The notes beneath the pieces were generated by a model. It had not been told where the DNA came from and searched no databases. It saw nothing but the letters and a program-made list of their open reading frames with translations. Shown one piece after another: positions 52,503-61,534 of a stretch of DNA of 64,000 bases (the stretch's first letter is position 1; every line of letters starts with the position of its first letter). The stretch covers positions 186,001 through 250,000 of the forward strand of contig NZ_LXKA01000338.1 of the NCBI RefSeq assembly GCF_001645125.1, given 5' to 3'. Source of the DNA: Paraburkholderia ginsengiterrae (GTDB taxonomy: Bacteria; Pseudomonadota; Gammaproteobacteria; Burkholderiales; Burkholderiaceae). Both the position numbers and the translations under genes were made by a program.

Positions 52503-53141
52503 TCACTGTTGGTTTCGCGCGAGATGCGCGCACACCGCCGCAATCATGATCTGACTGGAACGCGCACCGGGATCGATATGACCACGCGAGCGTTCGCCCA
52601 GAAACGATGCCCGCCCTTTGGTCGCGAGCATGTCGCGGGTGGCGAGCATGTTCTCTTCGGCCACCCGTGGCAGCGTATCGAGCACCGTCTGCCGGATCGT
52701 GGGCGATCCGGTTGCAGCCAGTTCGGTAAAGCGCGCGGCTACCGGAATCAGCACGTCCATCATCGTCTTACTGCCGACTCCAGTTTTGCCCCGCTGTCGG
52801 ACCGCCTCGACGCCGGCCGAATAGATACGCGCAAAACCCGCGATGTCCATGGGATTGTTCACGGAGGCTTTCGACATCCCGCTCAGCAACGAAAAGAACA
52901 GCGGCCCGGATGATCCGCCGACCGTCGACAGCACTTTGCTCGCCGCCAGTTGCAACGCGGCCGCCAAGGTTTCCGCTTCGATGTCCGCGCGCACTGCGAG
53001 CAAGGCCTCCATGCCGCGCAGCAGATTGAAGATGTGATCGCCGTCGCCGATCTGCTGGTCGAGTAAGGCGATTTCATCCGTGTGCTCCTTCAGCGCTGCG
53101 TATGCGGCGTTGATACACTCCATGACCGCTTTGCCGCTCAT
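52503..53141 (-). CDS. dhaL: dihydroxyacetone kinase nucleotide-binding subunit DhaL
   Basis: The 212-residue protein carries the nucleotide and two Mg ions through Asp28, Asp33 and Asp35 in DQQIGDGDH, and has the GGSSGPLF and RASFLGERSRGHIDPGA blocks. PTS-type kinases use a DhaM phosphodonor; none is encoded in the window, so the donor is either elsewhere in the genome or ATP. Its ATG overlaps the stop of the ATPase gene by four bases, tying kinase synthesis to the transporter. Confidence 0.92.
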   Translation of the reverse strand: MSGKAVMECINAAYAALKEHTDEIALLDQQIGDGDHIFNLLRGMEALLAVRADIEAETLAAALQLAASKVLSTVGGSSGPLFFSLLSGMSKASVNNPMDIAGFARIYSAGVEAVRQRGKTGVGSKTMMDVLIPVAARFTELAATGSPTIRQTVLDTLPRVAEENMLATRDMLATKGRASFLGERSRGHIDPGARSSQIMIAAVCAHLARNQQ

Positions 53142-54184
53142 GTCGGAATCCTCCTGCCGTCTGCACGGAAATATAGAAGACAGCGAGCGGGCAGCGACAC
53201 GCCCACCGACTGCCCCGGGCTGAAATTGCGCTCGGCCATTGTGGTCGCCACAACCGCGGTTCCAGCGCGTTCCAGAATCAGAAGATGACGCAATGGCGAG
53301 TACTCGAGCACCTTCAGGTCGAGTGCGTCGCGTGCATGATGGGTGCCGGGTGCATCACGCGCGTCGCCGTCGTGCAGCACCACGTCTTCAGGACGAATCG
53401 CCACGGTCGCGGTGCCGGTCGGCACCGCGACTGAATCGAACAGCGTTGGAGGCAGCAGGTTGATCGGCGGCGAGCCGAGCCGCTGCGCCGCGCTCAATGA
53501 AACCGGATTGCTGTAGACCTCGCGCGGTGTGCCGAGCTGCACCAGACGGCCGTGTTCAAGAATGCCGATGCGGTCGGCCAGTGTGGTGGCTTCCACCTGA
53601 TCATGCGTGACGTAGAGAATGGTCGCGCCAATCGTACGATGCAGCCGCTTCAGCTCGATACGCAATTCCTCGCGTAGTTTTGCATCGAGCGATGACAGCG
53701 GTTCGTCCATCAGAAACACTTTCGGCTCGCGCACGAGCGCACGCCCTATCGCGACGCGCTGCATCTCGCCGCCCGACAAATGCGTTGCCATGTTGTCGAG
53801 CTTCGCTTCCATATGCAGCATCTGCGCGACCGCGTGCACGCGCGCGCGGACCTGTTCCTCGCTGCTGCGACGACGTGGCGAACGCAGCGGAAACGCAAGA
53901 TTGCCAAACACAGTCAGATGCGGATACAACGAGTATTGCTGAAAGATAAACGCGACATCGCGATCGGAAGGATGCACGCCGGTGGCGACCACGCCGTCGA
54001 TTAGCACGTCGCCGGCATCGGGGCGTTCGAGTCCCGCGATCAAACGCAGCGTAGTGGTTTTTCCCGCGCCGCTCGGTCCGAGCAGCACGACGAACTCGCC
54101 GTCTTTCACGTCGATCGACAGGTCGTCCACCGCAACGATGTTGCCGAAGCGCTTCGATACATTGCGTAGCTGGATTTCAGCCAT
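53138..54184 (-). CDS. ABC transporter ATPase (second of two; UgpC/GlpT-like)
   Basis: The 348-residue ATPase has Walker A GPSGAGKT (36-43), signature LSGGEMQ (136-142), Walker B FLMDEP (157-162) and a C-terminal TOBE-type regulatory domain (TATVAIRPEDVVL), as in carbohydrate importers. Two different ATPases in one operon, instead of a homodimer, is the layout of the rhizobial glycerol transporter (GlpS/GlpT). Its ATG overlaps the other ATPase gene by eight bases. Confidence 0.92.
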   Translation of the reverse strand: MAEIQLRNVSKRFGNIVAVDDLSIDVKDGEFVVLLGPSGAGKTTTLRLIAGLERPDAGDVLIDGVVATGVHPSDRDVAFIFQQYSLYPHLTVFGNLAFPLRSPRRRSSEEQVRARVHAVAQMLHMEAKLDNMATHLSGGEMQRVAIGRALVREPKVFLMDEPLSSLDAKLREELRIELKRLHRTIGATILYVTHDQVEATTLADRIGILEHGRLVQLGTPREVYSNPVSLSAAQRLGSPPINLLPPTLFDSVAVPTGTATVAIRPEDVVLHDGDARDAPGTHHARDALDLKVLEYSPLRHLLILERAGTAVVATTMAERNFSPGQSVGVSLPARCLLYFRADGRRIPT

Positions 54185-55280
54185 AACCGCCTCCGTTGGC
54201 ACAATGCGTGGCAGCAGCGCCCGGCAGCAGCCGTTCAGTAGCGGCGTCATAAAGCAGCGTTCGTTCTTTCCGAAACGACAGCCCGACGGTCGTGCCCGCG
54301 GCAACACTGTCGTCTTTGCTTGCCCGCACGCGCACGACGCCGAGCGCGGTTTCAACCGCCAATACCTGGTGCGAGCCGAGATATGCGTCGGCGATCACTT
54401 GACCGCGCAGCGGGCCGTGCTCGTCGATCACGATGTGCTCCGGTCTGATTCCCAGTAACACGCGCGCGGCGGCGGCATCGCAACGTGGCACGGACACCGC
54501 CGCGCCATGCAGACTCACCTGCTCCTGGCCTGCCATAACAGCTCCGTCAACGGGCAGGAAATTCATGGGCGGACTGCCGATGAAGTTGCCGACGAAGACA
54601 GTCGCGGGGAAGTGATAGATCTCATGGGGCGAGCCCGCCTGCAACACTTCGCCCTGGTTCATCACCACGATATCGTCTGCCATGGCCATGGCCTCGCTCT
54701 GATCGTGTGTGACGTACACCGTGGTGGCGGCGAGCGCATTGTGCAGTTTGCGCAATTCGAGGCACATCAGTTCACGAAAGTCCGCATCGAGCGTGCCGAG
54801 CGGTTCGTCCATCAAAAATGCTTTCGGTTGCCGCACGATCGCGCGGCCGAGCGCCACGCGCTGCCGGTCGCCGCCGGACAAACCTCCCGTCTTGCGATCG
54901 AGAATGTTCTCGATGCGCAGCATATGCGCCGCCGCGTCAACACGGGCGGCGATCTCGCGGCGCGATACATGCTCGTTTTTCAACGGGAACGCGATGTTAT
55001 TGCGCACCGTCATGTGCGGATACAGCGCGAACATCTGAAACACGAAGGCAATGTCGCGTTGCCTCGCGCGCAGTGCCGTAACGTCCCCGCCGTCGATCAG
55101 GATCTGACCCGAGGTCGGCAACTCCAGTCCGGCGATCATTCGCAGCGTCGTGGTCTTGCCGCAACCCGACGGGCCCAGCAGCACAACGAAGCGGCCCGCG
55201 CCGATCGTCAGGCTGGTGTCACGCACCGCGACGAAATCGCCGAAGCGCTTATGAAGGTGGGAGAGAGCGATCGCGGACAT
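54177..55280 (-). CDS. ABC transporter ATPase (first of two; UgpC/GlpS-like)
   Basis: The 367-residue ATPase has Walker A GPSGCGKT (36-43), signature LSGGDRQ (134-140), Walker B FLMDEP (155-160) and a TOBE-type C-terminal domain (VLLGIRPEHIVI). It should energise the importer together with the second ATPase. It starts three bases after the end of the 64-residue membrane-protein gene, inside a chain of overlapping genes. Confidence 0.92.
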   Translation of the reverse strand: MSAIALSHLHKRFGDFVAVRDTSLTIGAGRFVVLLGPSGCGKTTTLRMIAGLELPTSGQILIDGGDVTALRARQRDIAFVFQMFALYPHMTVRNNIAFPLKNEHVSRREIAARVDAAAHMLRIENILDRKTGGLSGGDRQRVALGRAIVRQPKAFLMDEPLGTLDADFRELMCLELRKLHNALAATTVYVTHDQSEAMAMADDIVVMNQGEVLQAGSPHEIYHFPATVFVGNFIGSPPMNFLPVDGAVMAGQEQVSLHGAAVSVPRCDAAAARVLLGIRPEHIVIDEHGPLRGQVIADAYLGSHQVLAVETALGVVRVRASKDDSVAAGTTVGLSFRKERTLLYDAATERLLPGAAATHCANGGGYG

Positions 55281-55283
55281 GAT

Positions 55284-55478
55284 TCACTCAGGGAAGTGGC
55301 TGGTGACGACGAATGCAAGCGCGCCCACCAGTATGACCGGAAACGACCAGGTGAAGAGCGCAAGCGAAAACGGCTGCACCAGCATCGCTACCCCCAGACC
55401 GATCAAGACCGTCGAAGCGCCCTCGCTGTAGCTACGGCGCAGCAGCCGGCCGCGCGGCAAAACGGCTTCACGTTTCAT
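55284..55478 (-). CDS. 64-residue membrane protein inside the ABC importer operon
   Basis: The frame encodes a basic N-terminus (MKREAVLPRGRLLRRS) and two membrane helices (STVLIGLGVAMLVQPFSLAL and SFPVILVGALAFVVTS). Its ATG overlaps the stop of the permease gene by four bases and the first ATPase gene begins three bases after its own stop, so it is made in step with the transporter. The rhizobial glycerol operon also has a small membrane protein (GlpU), but that one is longer and I do not see clear similarity. A transporter accessory role is inferred from position only. Confidence 0.65.
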   Translation of the reverse strand: MKREAVLPRGRLLRRSYSEGASTVLIGLGVAMLVQPFSLALFTWSFPVILVGALAFVVTSHFPE

Positions 55479-56428
55479 TTGCGCACCGCTCCAAAGGTGA
55501 TGCCACGCAACAGATGCTTGCGAAGCAGGACGGTGAAGAAGAGGATCGGCAGCACAAACAGGGTCGTCGCTGCTGCCACAGCGGGCCAGTCCTGGCCACC
55601 TTCGCCGATGATGAACGGGATGAATGGCGGCATCGTCTGCGCCTCGCCGCTCGTCAGCAGCGAGGCGAACGCGTACTCGTTCCACGCGAAGATCAGGCAG
55701 AAGATCGCCGTGGCGGCGATGCCGGTCATTGCCTGCGGCAACACCACCTTCACAAAGGCCTGTAAGCGCGTGTAGCCGTCCACCAACGCAGCCTCCTCGT
55801 ACTCGCGCGGGATCTCATCCATGAAGCCCTTGAGAAGCCATACCGCCAATGACACATTGACCGCCGTGTACAGCACGATCATGCCGACATAGCTGTCGCT
55901 CAACCCTAGCGCGCGGTACATCAGGTAGATCGGAATGGCGACCGCGATAGGTGGCATCATTCGTGTCGACAGAATGAAGAACAGCAGATCGTCGGACAGA
56001 GGCACCTTGAAGCGCGAGAACGCGTAGGCCGCGAGCGTGCCGAGAAAAACCGCCAGAAACGTCGAGCCGAAACCAATGACGAGCGAATTCACGAAGCGCG
56101 GCAAGACCTTGGACGGCCCGGCGATCACCATATTGCGCTTGCGTACCTCGCGCTCATACCAGGTCTGGGCAGGGGGTAAGCTCGCGATGAATTCCGGCGT
56201 TTGCCGCGAGCGGATCGTGAACAGATTCACATAGCCCTCCAGCGAAGGCTGAAACAACACAACGGGAGGATAGGCAATCGCATCTTCCTGCGTCTTGAAG
56301 CTCGTCAGGAAGATCCAGACCATCGGCAGCGTGGCGATGAGCGCATAAGTGATAACGACCGCGGCCGCAAACCGCTTGCCGCGCGGCGACGACGCTACCA
56401 CCGAATATTGGGTCGTAGTCGGTCTCAT
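55475..56428 (-). CDS. ABC sugar/polyol permease (MalG/UgpE type)
   Basis: The 317-residue permease has six predicted helices and the EAA loop EYEEAALVDGYTRLQAFVKVVLPQA that contacts the ATPase. The first periplasmic loop is long, with YEREVRKRNMV, as in other members of this class. Its ATG overlaps the stop of the partner permease gene by four bases. A frame reaching 56833 lies inside that partner and is not used. Confidence 0.9.
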   Translation of the reverse strand: MRPTTTQYSVVASSPRGKRFAAAVVITYALIATLPMVWIFLTSFKTQEDAIAYPPVVLFQPSLEGYVNLFTIRSRQTPEFIASLPPAQTWYEREVRKRNMVIAGPSKVLPRFVNSLVIGFGSTFLAVFLGTLAAYAFSRFKVPLSDDLLFFILSTRMMPPIAVAIPIYLMYRALGLSDSYVGMIVLYTAVNVSLAVWLLKGFMDEIPREYEEAALVDGYTRLQAFVKVVLPQAMTGIAATAIFCLIFAWNEYAFASLLTSGEAQTMPPFIPFIIGEGGQDWPAVAAATTLFVLPILFFTVLLRKHLLRGITFGAVRK

Positions 56429-57381
56429 CGCTGTTTCATCCGGTTGAGCGCCTTCACGTAGATACTCGCCGCGCCAAAGACCGTCACGAACAGGATGATC
56501 GCGAGCGCCGACGAATAGCCGGTTTGCCATTTCTCGAATGCGGCACGCTTGAGCGTGATCGACACGGTCTCTGTCACCGACCCAGGGCCGCCCGATGTGA
56601 GCAGGTTCACCATGTCGAACATCTTGAAGTTTTCGATGCCGCGAAACAGGACTGCCAGCATCAGGAACGGCATGGTCATAGGCAACGTGATCGACCAGAA
56701 CTGACGCCACGGCGTCGCGCGGTCCACTTCCGCTGCTTCGTAGATATAGTCGGGGATTGAACGCAGGCCCGCCAGGCAGATGAGCATGACGTACGGTGTC
56801 CACATCCACGTATCGACCATCACAATGGTCCACGGCGCGAGCGGTACGTCGCCGATCATCTGGAACGACGCCGGCGCGATACCGGTGAAGAAGCTGACGA
56901 TATCGTTGAAAAGCCCCGTCTGCGGTTGCAGCAGGAAGGTCCAGAAGTTGCCGACCACAGCAGGCGACAGCATCATCGGCAGCAGGATTAGCGTGGTCCA
57001 GAAGCTATGTCCGCGGAACTGCCGGTTGATCAGCAATGCAAGACTGAAACCCAGCAACACCTCCAGCCCGACCGACCAGAACACGAAACGCGCGGTCACC
57101 TGCATCGCGTACCAGATATCTTCGTCGGTCAGGATGTCGACATAATTGTCGATGCCGACAAAACGCGCCGGTACGCTCGGCATGTTCGACTTGAAGTTGG
57201 TGAACGACAGTCGAAGCGCCCAGATCAACGGGAATATGTTGATCGCGAGCAGCAGCAGAATGGTCGGAAGAATGAAGAGCCACGCGATGGCCCGATCCGA
57301 CAGTCCGCTTAGCCGCTTCGCGATGCGCGTCGACGCACCCGCTTCGAGACTCGTGGGAGAAAAAGGTTTATCTGCCAACAT
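56425..57381 (-). CDS. ABC sugar/polyol permease (MalF/UgpA type)
   Basis: The 318-residue permease has six predicted helices after a polar N-terminus and the EAA loop IYEAAEVDRATPWRQFWSIT. Together with the MalG-type partner it forms the membrane channel. AAAGGAG lies before the ATG at 57381. The frame to 57438 adds 19 residues without a better start. The binding-protein gene lies 68 bases upstream. Confidence 0.9.
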   Translation of the reverse strand: MLADKPFSPTSLEAGASTRIAKRLSGLSDRAIAWLFILPTILLLLAINIFPLIWALRLSFTNFKSNMPSVPARFVGIDNYVDILTDEDIWYAMQVTARFVFWSVGLEVLLGFSLALLINRQFRGHSFWTTLILLPMMLSPAVVGNFWTFLLQPQTGLFNDIVSFFTGIAPASFQMIGDVPLAPWTIVMVDTWMWTPYVMLICLAGLRSIPDYIYEAAEVDRATPWRQFWSITLPMTMPFLMLAVLFRGIENFKMFDMVNLLTSGGPGSVTETVSITLKRAAFEKWQTGYSSALAIILFVTVFGAASIYVKALNRMKQR

Positions 57382-57449
57382 GCCTGGCTCCTTTAAGCGG
57401 ACCAGAGACAGGCCTTCAGCCGTCGCCGGTCCATTCAAGTCCAGCTGAG

Positions 57450-58781
57450 CTAATACTTCCCTTCTTGCTTAAAGACCTTGGTCCAGTCTTTCACCAGCAG
57501 ATCCAACGCATCTTTGGCCGTACCCTTGTCGGCTACGACGTAGTCGTGCACGCGCTTCTGCATGTCGAGCAACAGTTCGGCATAAGCTGGCTCTGCCCAG
57601 AAATCTTTGACGATTGCCATCGACTTCAGGAAGGCCGGTGCAAATGGCGCGCTCTTCGGAAAATCCGGTGCGTCGACCACTGATTTTGCCGCCGAATAGC
57701 CACCCAGTTGCCACCATTTCTTCTGCACGTCAGGTTGCGCAAACCACTTGATATACTCGAGCGCGTCTTCTTTATGATCCGAGTACGACACGACCGAAAT
57801 GCCCTGCCCGCCCAGTTGCGTGTATTGCTTCAGCTCACGCGGATTGACGAAGAAGCCGATCTTGTCGCCGCCAACGTTCGGGTCTTTATAAAGCCCTGGA
57901 AAGAACGCAAACCAGTTCATCTGCATCGCCACCTGACCTGACTTGAACGCGTCGAGTCCTTCCTGCATGTAGGCGTTGGTCATGCCCGGCGCCGTGCAGC
58001 ACTTGTAGAGCGCCTTGTAGTATTCGAGCCCCTTCACCGCGCCTGGCGAGTTCACGAATCCATCGAGGTGATAGGGCTTCTTGGGATCCTGATACTCAAA
58101 GCCGAAGTTGTACATGGCGTTGGTCACTCCCATAGTGATCCCCTCGGATCCACGCTCCGTGAAGATATACACGCCATAGACCGTCTTGCCGTCAATCTTG
58201 CGACCCTGGAAGAATTCTGCAGTCTGCTTGAGTTCATCGAGCGTATTGGGCGGCGCGAGTTCACGGTTGTATTTCTGCTTGAATTCCGCGCGTAGCTCCG
58301 GGCGTGCAAACCAGTCCTTACGGTAGGTCCATCCGACCGCGTCAGCCATCGCAGGTAAGGCCCAATAGTTCGGCGTATCCTTTGGCCACTCCGAATATCC
58401 CACCACCGTTGCCGGCACGAAGTCGTCCATGGAGATCTTGTTCTTGGTGAAGAAGTCGTTGAGCTTTACGTAATGCCCATTGACCGCCGCGCCGCCGATC
58501 CACTGACTGTCGCCAATGATCAGATCACACAGTTTGCCGTGCGAATTGAGTTCGTTGATGAAGCGGTCCGCATAACTGGTCCATGGCACGAACTCGAACT
58601 TCATCTTGATGCCGGTCTTGGCCGTGAAATCCTTCGACAGTTCGACCAGTGCATTGGCGGGATCCCATGCCGCCCAGCAGAGTGTCAACTGCTTGTCCTG
58701 TGCGTGCGCGCCCGTTGCAATGCCGAGCCCCAGCGATATGAGGGTTGCCGCCACTAACCTCGCTGACGTTAGACGTAACAT
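57450..58781 (-). CDS. ABC extracellular solute-binding protein (family 1)
   Basis: The 443-residue precursor has a signal peptide (LVAATLISLGLGIATGAHAQ) and the two-lobed fold of family 1 sugar/polyol-binding proteins, with WAAWDPANALVELSKDFTAK, VPWTSY and ALPAMADAVGWTYRKDWF. Similarity in layout to glycerol, sorbitol or erythritol systems suggests a polyol or short ketose; the kinase DhaKL downstream favours dihydroxyacetone or a compound converted to it. AAGGAGAAG precedes the ATG at 58781. It is the first transporter gene, 113 bases after lacI. Confidence 0.9.
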   Translation of the reverse strand: MLRLTSARLVAATLISLGLGIATGAHAQDKQLTLCWAAWDPANALVELSKDFTAKTGIKMKFEFVPWTSYADRFINELNSHGKLCDLIIGDSQWIGGAAVNGHYVKLNDFFTKNKISMDDFVPATVVGYSEWPKDTPNYWALPAMADAVGWTYRKDWFARPELRAEFKQKYNRELAPPNTLDELKQTAEFFQGRKIDGKTVYGVYIFTERGSEGITMGVTNAMYNFGFEYQDPKKPYHLDGFVNSPGAVKGLEYYKALYKCCTAPGMTNAYMQEGLDAFKSGQVAMQMNWFAFFPGLYKDPNVGGDKIGFFVNPRELKQYTQLGGQGISVVSYSDHKEDALEYIKWFAQPDVQKKWWQLGGYSAAKSVVDAPDFPKSAPFAPAFLKSMAIVKDFWAEPAYAELLLDMQKRVHDYVVADKGTAKDALDLLVKDWTKVFKQEGKY

Positions 58782-58894
58782 GTCTCTTCTCCTTGTCTTT
58801 CTCGAATCTCCAACCTGATGACATTCAGCGCCCATGCGCCGGGCACCGTATTTCGGCTCTGGCAGATCAGAAGTCGGTCCGCGTGTCGCGAGCG

Positions 58895-59914
58895 TCAGGC
58901 ATGCGCATTCTCACGAAGATAAATCCGGGTTTCCGGCGTGGGGATGGCAAGCGCCCCCCGGACGTCGTTAAGAAAGTTAATGGCGGCGAGCCCCGCCCAA
59001 TGAACGATGCCGCGGACGTCCTGATCGAGGATCACGTCGATCGCGCGTTCGGATAGTTGGGTGCGGGTTTCCGCGGTGCATTCGTGGCCGATCAGGACCA
59101 GGTGGTCCTTGTCGCCTGACTCCTGCAATGCCGCCGCGATGCCGGAGATGCCACCGCCTGTCACATAGACCCCGACGAGATCTGCATGGCGCGCGCGCAA
59201 GCCCTGCACGGCAAGACCGGCGCCGTCGTCGTCTTCCGCGAAGTCCGACTCGGCGACCCAGCGCAGGTTGCGGAAATCCTCTTCCAGCACCTGCGAAAAT
59301 CCGGTGCGCCGCTCCACCTGATCATGCAGACGGGACGATCCCGATAGTACGGCGACCGTGCCGAGCCGCATGCCCAGAAAGCGGCCCATCAGCAATCCCG
59401 CGGTGCGTCCGGCAATCCGGTTGTCGACGCCGACATATGCGTTGCGGCGGCTTGCAGGCAAATCGGAGAACACCGTAACGACCGGCACGTCAGCGTCGCT
59501 CATCTCTTCGATGAAACGCTCCACCCAGGGATAGTCGAGCGGTGCGAGAACCAGTGCGTCGTAGTCGACCACCTGAGCGGCGAATGCAGCGGTGTCGCGC
59601 TGGGTGGAGAAGTCACACCGGTAAAACGAGGGGGTGATGCGGTGCTCGCGAAAAAAACTGGCAGACAGCGCAATGTCGCGTTCGACGTGATCCAGAAAGC
59701 GCGAGTTGACTTGTGGAAGTACGAACGCGACGCGGAATGAACTGACTTTTGCTGGACGGCCGCGGCTTGCCCGCTCGTCGCGCAGACTGGCGAGCGCCAG
59801 GTGAACACGCTCGGCGGTCTCCGGACGCACAGCATGATCGTCGCGCAAGACACGATCGACCGTGGCGACGCTTACGCCGGCTCGACGCGCAATCATCGTA
59901 CGAGTAGCCGGCAT
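58895..59914 (-). CDS. LacI-family repressor
   Basis: The 339-residue protein has the LacI helix-turn-helix at residues 6-30 (MIARRAGVSVATVDRVLRDD), the hinge region, and a sugar-binding-like effector domain (VAFVLPQVNSRFLDHVERDI, YVGVDNRIAGRTAGLLMGR, VYVTGGGISGIAAAL). The use of VDRVL, not VSRVL, is found in the subgroup that binds ribose-like or polyol ligands. GGAGGAGA precedes the ATG. It is the first gene of the operon, and a palindrome at 59954 may be its own operator. Confidence 0.92.
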   Translation of the reverse strand: MPATRTMIARRAGVSVATVDRVLRDDHAVRPETAERVHLALASLRDERASRGRPAKVSSFRVAFVLPQVNSRFLDHVERDIALSASFFREHRITPSFYRCDFSTQRDTAAFAAQVVDYDALVLAPLDYPWVERFIEEMSDADVPVVTVFSDLPASRRNAYVGVDNRIAGRTAGLLMGRFLGMRLGTVAVLSGSSRLHDQVERRTGFSQVLEEDFRNLRWVAESDFAEDDDGAGLAVQGLRARHADLVGVYVTGGGISGIAAALQESGDKDHLVLIGHECTAETRTQLSERAIDVILDQDVRGIVHWAGLAAINFLNDVRGALAIPTPETRIYLRENAHA

Positions 59915-59953
59915 GGGTCTCCTCCGGTGCCGAGCGTTGGATGGTTTTGTTTA

Positions 59954-59972
59954 CAGAAAGTAGTTTTTTCTG
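59954..59972. promoter_or_regulatory. candidate LacI-type operator
   Basis: CAGAAA (59954-59959) and TTTCTG (59967-59972) form a perfect inverted repeat with a seven-base spacer, 40 bases upstream of the lacI start. Its size and place fit an autoregulatory operator, although LacI-family sites usually centre on CG, which is missing here. Confidence 0.5.
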
Positions 59973-60030
59973 AAAAAAATGCAAGCTTTTTCTTCAATAA
60001 AAAAGCGTCATTTTTTGGATAAACAGAGCA

Positions 60031-60074
60031 GCCCCTATTAGAAGACCACTTTGGTGCGGTCTCCTAATAGGGGC
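60031..60074. repeat. 44-base hairpin with two stacked stems
   Basis: Outer arms GCCCCTATTAG and CTAATAGGGGC pair over 11 bases; inside them AGACC and GGTCT pair over five after one mismatch. No T-run follows on either strand. It could be a dispersed palindromic element or a boundary between the lacI and kshA transcripts. Confidence 0.5.
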
Positions 60075-60291
60075 CATAAGGGGAATGGAGCGCGCATGGG
60101 GTGGGGTTGTCCATCGACGAAGCGCAGGCACGCTCGCCTACCGTCAGGGCATGGCGGATTTGACGCGACGGTTGACCCGTATCCCGAAGGCCCCACGTAC
60201 CGCTATCACACGGCGGTATCTACAAGCCAGCCGGACTCCCGACCGCGCGATGGACGGTCGGGCGTTTGACCTGAAGAAAAACCCAACACCC

Positions 60292-61371
60292 TCAGGAGCC
60301 TTCAAACACATGCCGCAAAGCCGGCGGCACCCCTCCATCGCGAACCTTAATCTCAACGACCTTCCTGGCAGTACTAGAAGGCCGCACATCAGCAACATCA
60401 AGATAAAACTGCGAATACCAATCCCGCATCTGATACAACGGCCCATCACCTTCGCACAACAAAGGATTATCAATCCGCGTCTTGGAATCCCAAATCGCCA
60501 CATCCTCATAGAACGCGGCCTGCGCCTGCTTCGAATACGCGCGCGCAATTTCCATGTTTTCTGCATCCGACAAGCCGGGTACCTTCTTCACCATCACCCC
60601 GTAACGCAGCTCGAAGCTGTTCATATCAATCGGCACGTGACAGTTCAGCAAGATCGAATGAATCGGATGCCCGCCGCTGCGCCCCGTCATCTCGGTGATG
60701 TGATAAGCCGGACCAAAATACGTGGACAAAGCAACCAGCTCATCATCGCCAAGACGCTCACTGCGCCCAACCAGCAACTGCGTCGCCTTATGTCCTTCGA
60801 ACAGGTTAGCGAAGTAGTCGACCGGCGCGCCATGCACGGTCGCAAAGTGCGCCATGTCCGAAATATTGTCCACCAGCTCCCGGCAGTTAGTGCCGATCAC
60901 CATTAGGTCCACCACCCAATCCGACCACTCGTCGGAGAAGCACGCGTCGATTCGCGGAATCGCCACCTCGTCACCCGGCGGGTTGCCTTCAGGGTCGTGC
61001 CAGATGAACAGCAAATTGTTCTGCTCGCAAGTCTGCCAGGTGCCGATCTTCGCCTTGGGCGGAATCCGCTTGCAGTACGGAATGGACTGGCAATTGCCGT
61101 CGCCGCCCCACTGCCAGCCGTGAAAAGGACACACCAGCGTGTCGCCGTCCACGCGGCCCGTGCTCAGATCGGCGCCCATGTGCGGGCAGTATCCGTCGAC
61201 CACGTTCACACGGCCGTGCGAATCCATAAACGCTGCAAGACGCTGGCCGAAAATGTTCAGCGTATGCGGCTTGCCATCCTTGTAGTCGCTCGCGAGACCG
61301 AGGCAATGCCAGCCGCGCGCATAGCGCTGCACGAGCGGCTGCGCTTCGATTTTGTAGGGACGTGCGGACAT
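60292..61371 (-). CDS. kshA: Rieske oxygenase, 3-ketosteroid 9-alpha-hydroxylase type
   Basis: The 359-residue oxygenase has the Rieske cluster ligands Cys62, His64, Cys81 and His84 (YCPHMGADLS, VCPFHGWQWGGDG) and the iron site with Asp172, His175 and His180 in DMAHFATVH. RYARGWHCLGLA with DGKPH at the start and the WGGDGNC-IPYCKRIP block are close to KshA, which hydroxylates androstadienedione at C9 and opens ring B. KshA needs a reductase (KshB), not seen in the window. GGAGGAG precedes the ATG. It is transcribed leftward after the RND gene. Confidence 0.8.
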   Translation of the reverse strand: MSARPYKIEAQPLVQRYARGWHCLGLASDYKDGKPHTLNIFGQRLAAFMDSHGRVNVVDGYCPHMGADLSTGRVDGDTLVCPFHGWQWGGDGNCQSIPYCKRIPPKAKIGTWQTCEQNNLLFIWHDPEGNPPGDEVAIPRIDACFSDEWSDWVVDLMVIGTNCRELVDNISDMAHFATVHGAPVDYFANLFEGHKATQLLVGRSERLGDDELVALSTYFGPAYHITEMTGRSGGHPIHSILLNCHVPIDMNSFELRYGVMVKKVPGLSDAENMEIARAYSKQAQAAFYEDVAIWDSKTRIDNPLLCEGDGPLYQMRDWYSQFYLDVADVRPSSTARKVVEIKVRDGGVPPALRHVFEGS

Positions 61372-61394
61372 CTGTTATCTCCTCCAATGGATAG

Positions 61395-61454
61395 GGCGGC
61401 GCGTCCTGCGCGCCGCCGTCATAGGTATGCTCGGCAAACGCGCGAATTCGCGCG
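61395..61454. promoter_or_regulatory. hairpin and 16-bp palindrome before kshA
   Basis: Two structures lie in the 163-base gap between the RND and kshA genes: a hairpin with 9-bp arms GGCGGCGCG (61395-61403) and CGCGCCGCC (61409-61417), and the perfect palindrome CGCGCGAATTCGCGCG (61439-61454). Either could be a control site for kshA; GC-rich palindromes also arise easily by chance in this genome. Confidence 0.35.
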
Positions 61455-61534
61455 CTCACGCCTGACGATAGACGCCGCTTACGGTTCGCTCATCGTCCTG
61501 TCGGACTAGATTCCGCAACGCCACGCAACACGTC

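Larger units (their letters stand above)
59915..60291. other. 377-base intergenic region between lacI and kshA
   Basis: No gene is supported. The first 110 bases are AT-rich and hold the lacI operon promoter region, with the operator listed at 59954-59972. A long hairpin follows at 60031-60074. The rest holds a smaller stem, CCCGACCG/CGGTCGGG near 60239-60263, but no T-run that would mark a terminator for kshA. Confidence 0.65.

Noticed and set aside
55284-55478. Equating the 64-residue protein with GlpU/DUF2160
   Set aside because: It is about 30 residues shorter and I see no matching sequence blocks; only the operon position is similar.
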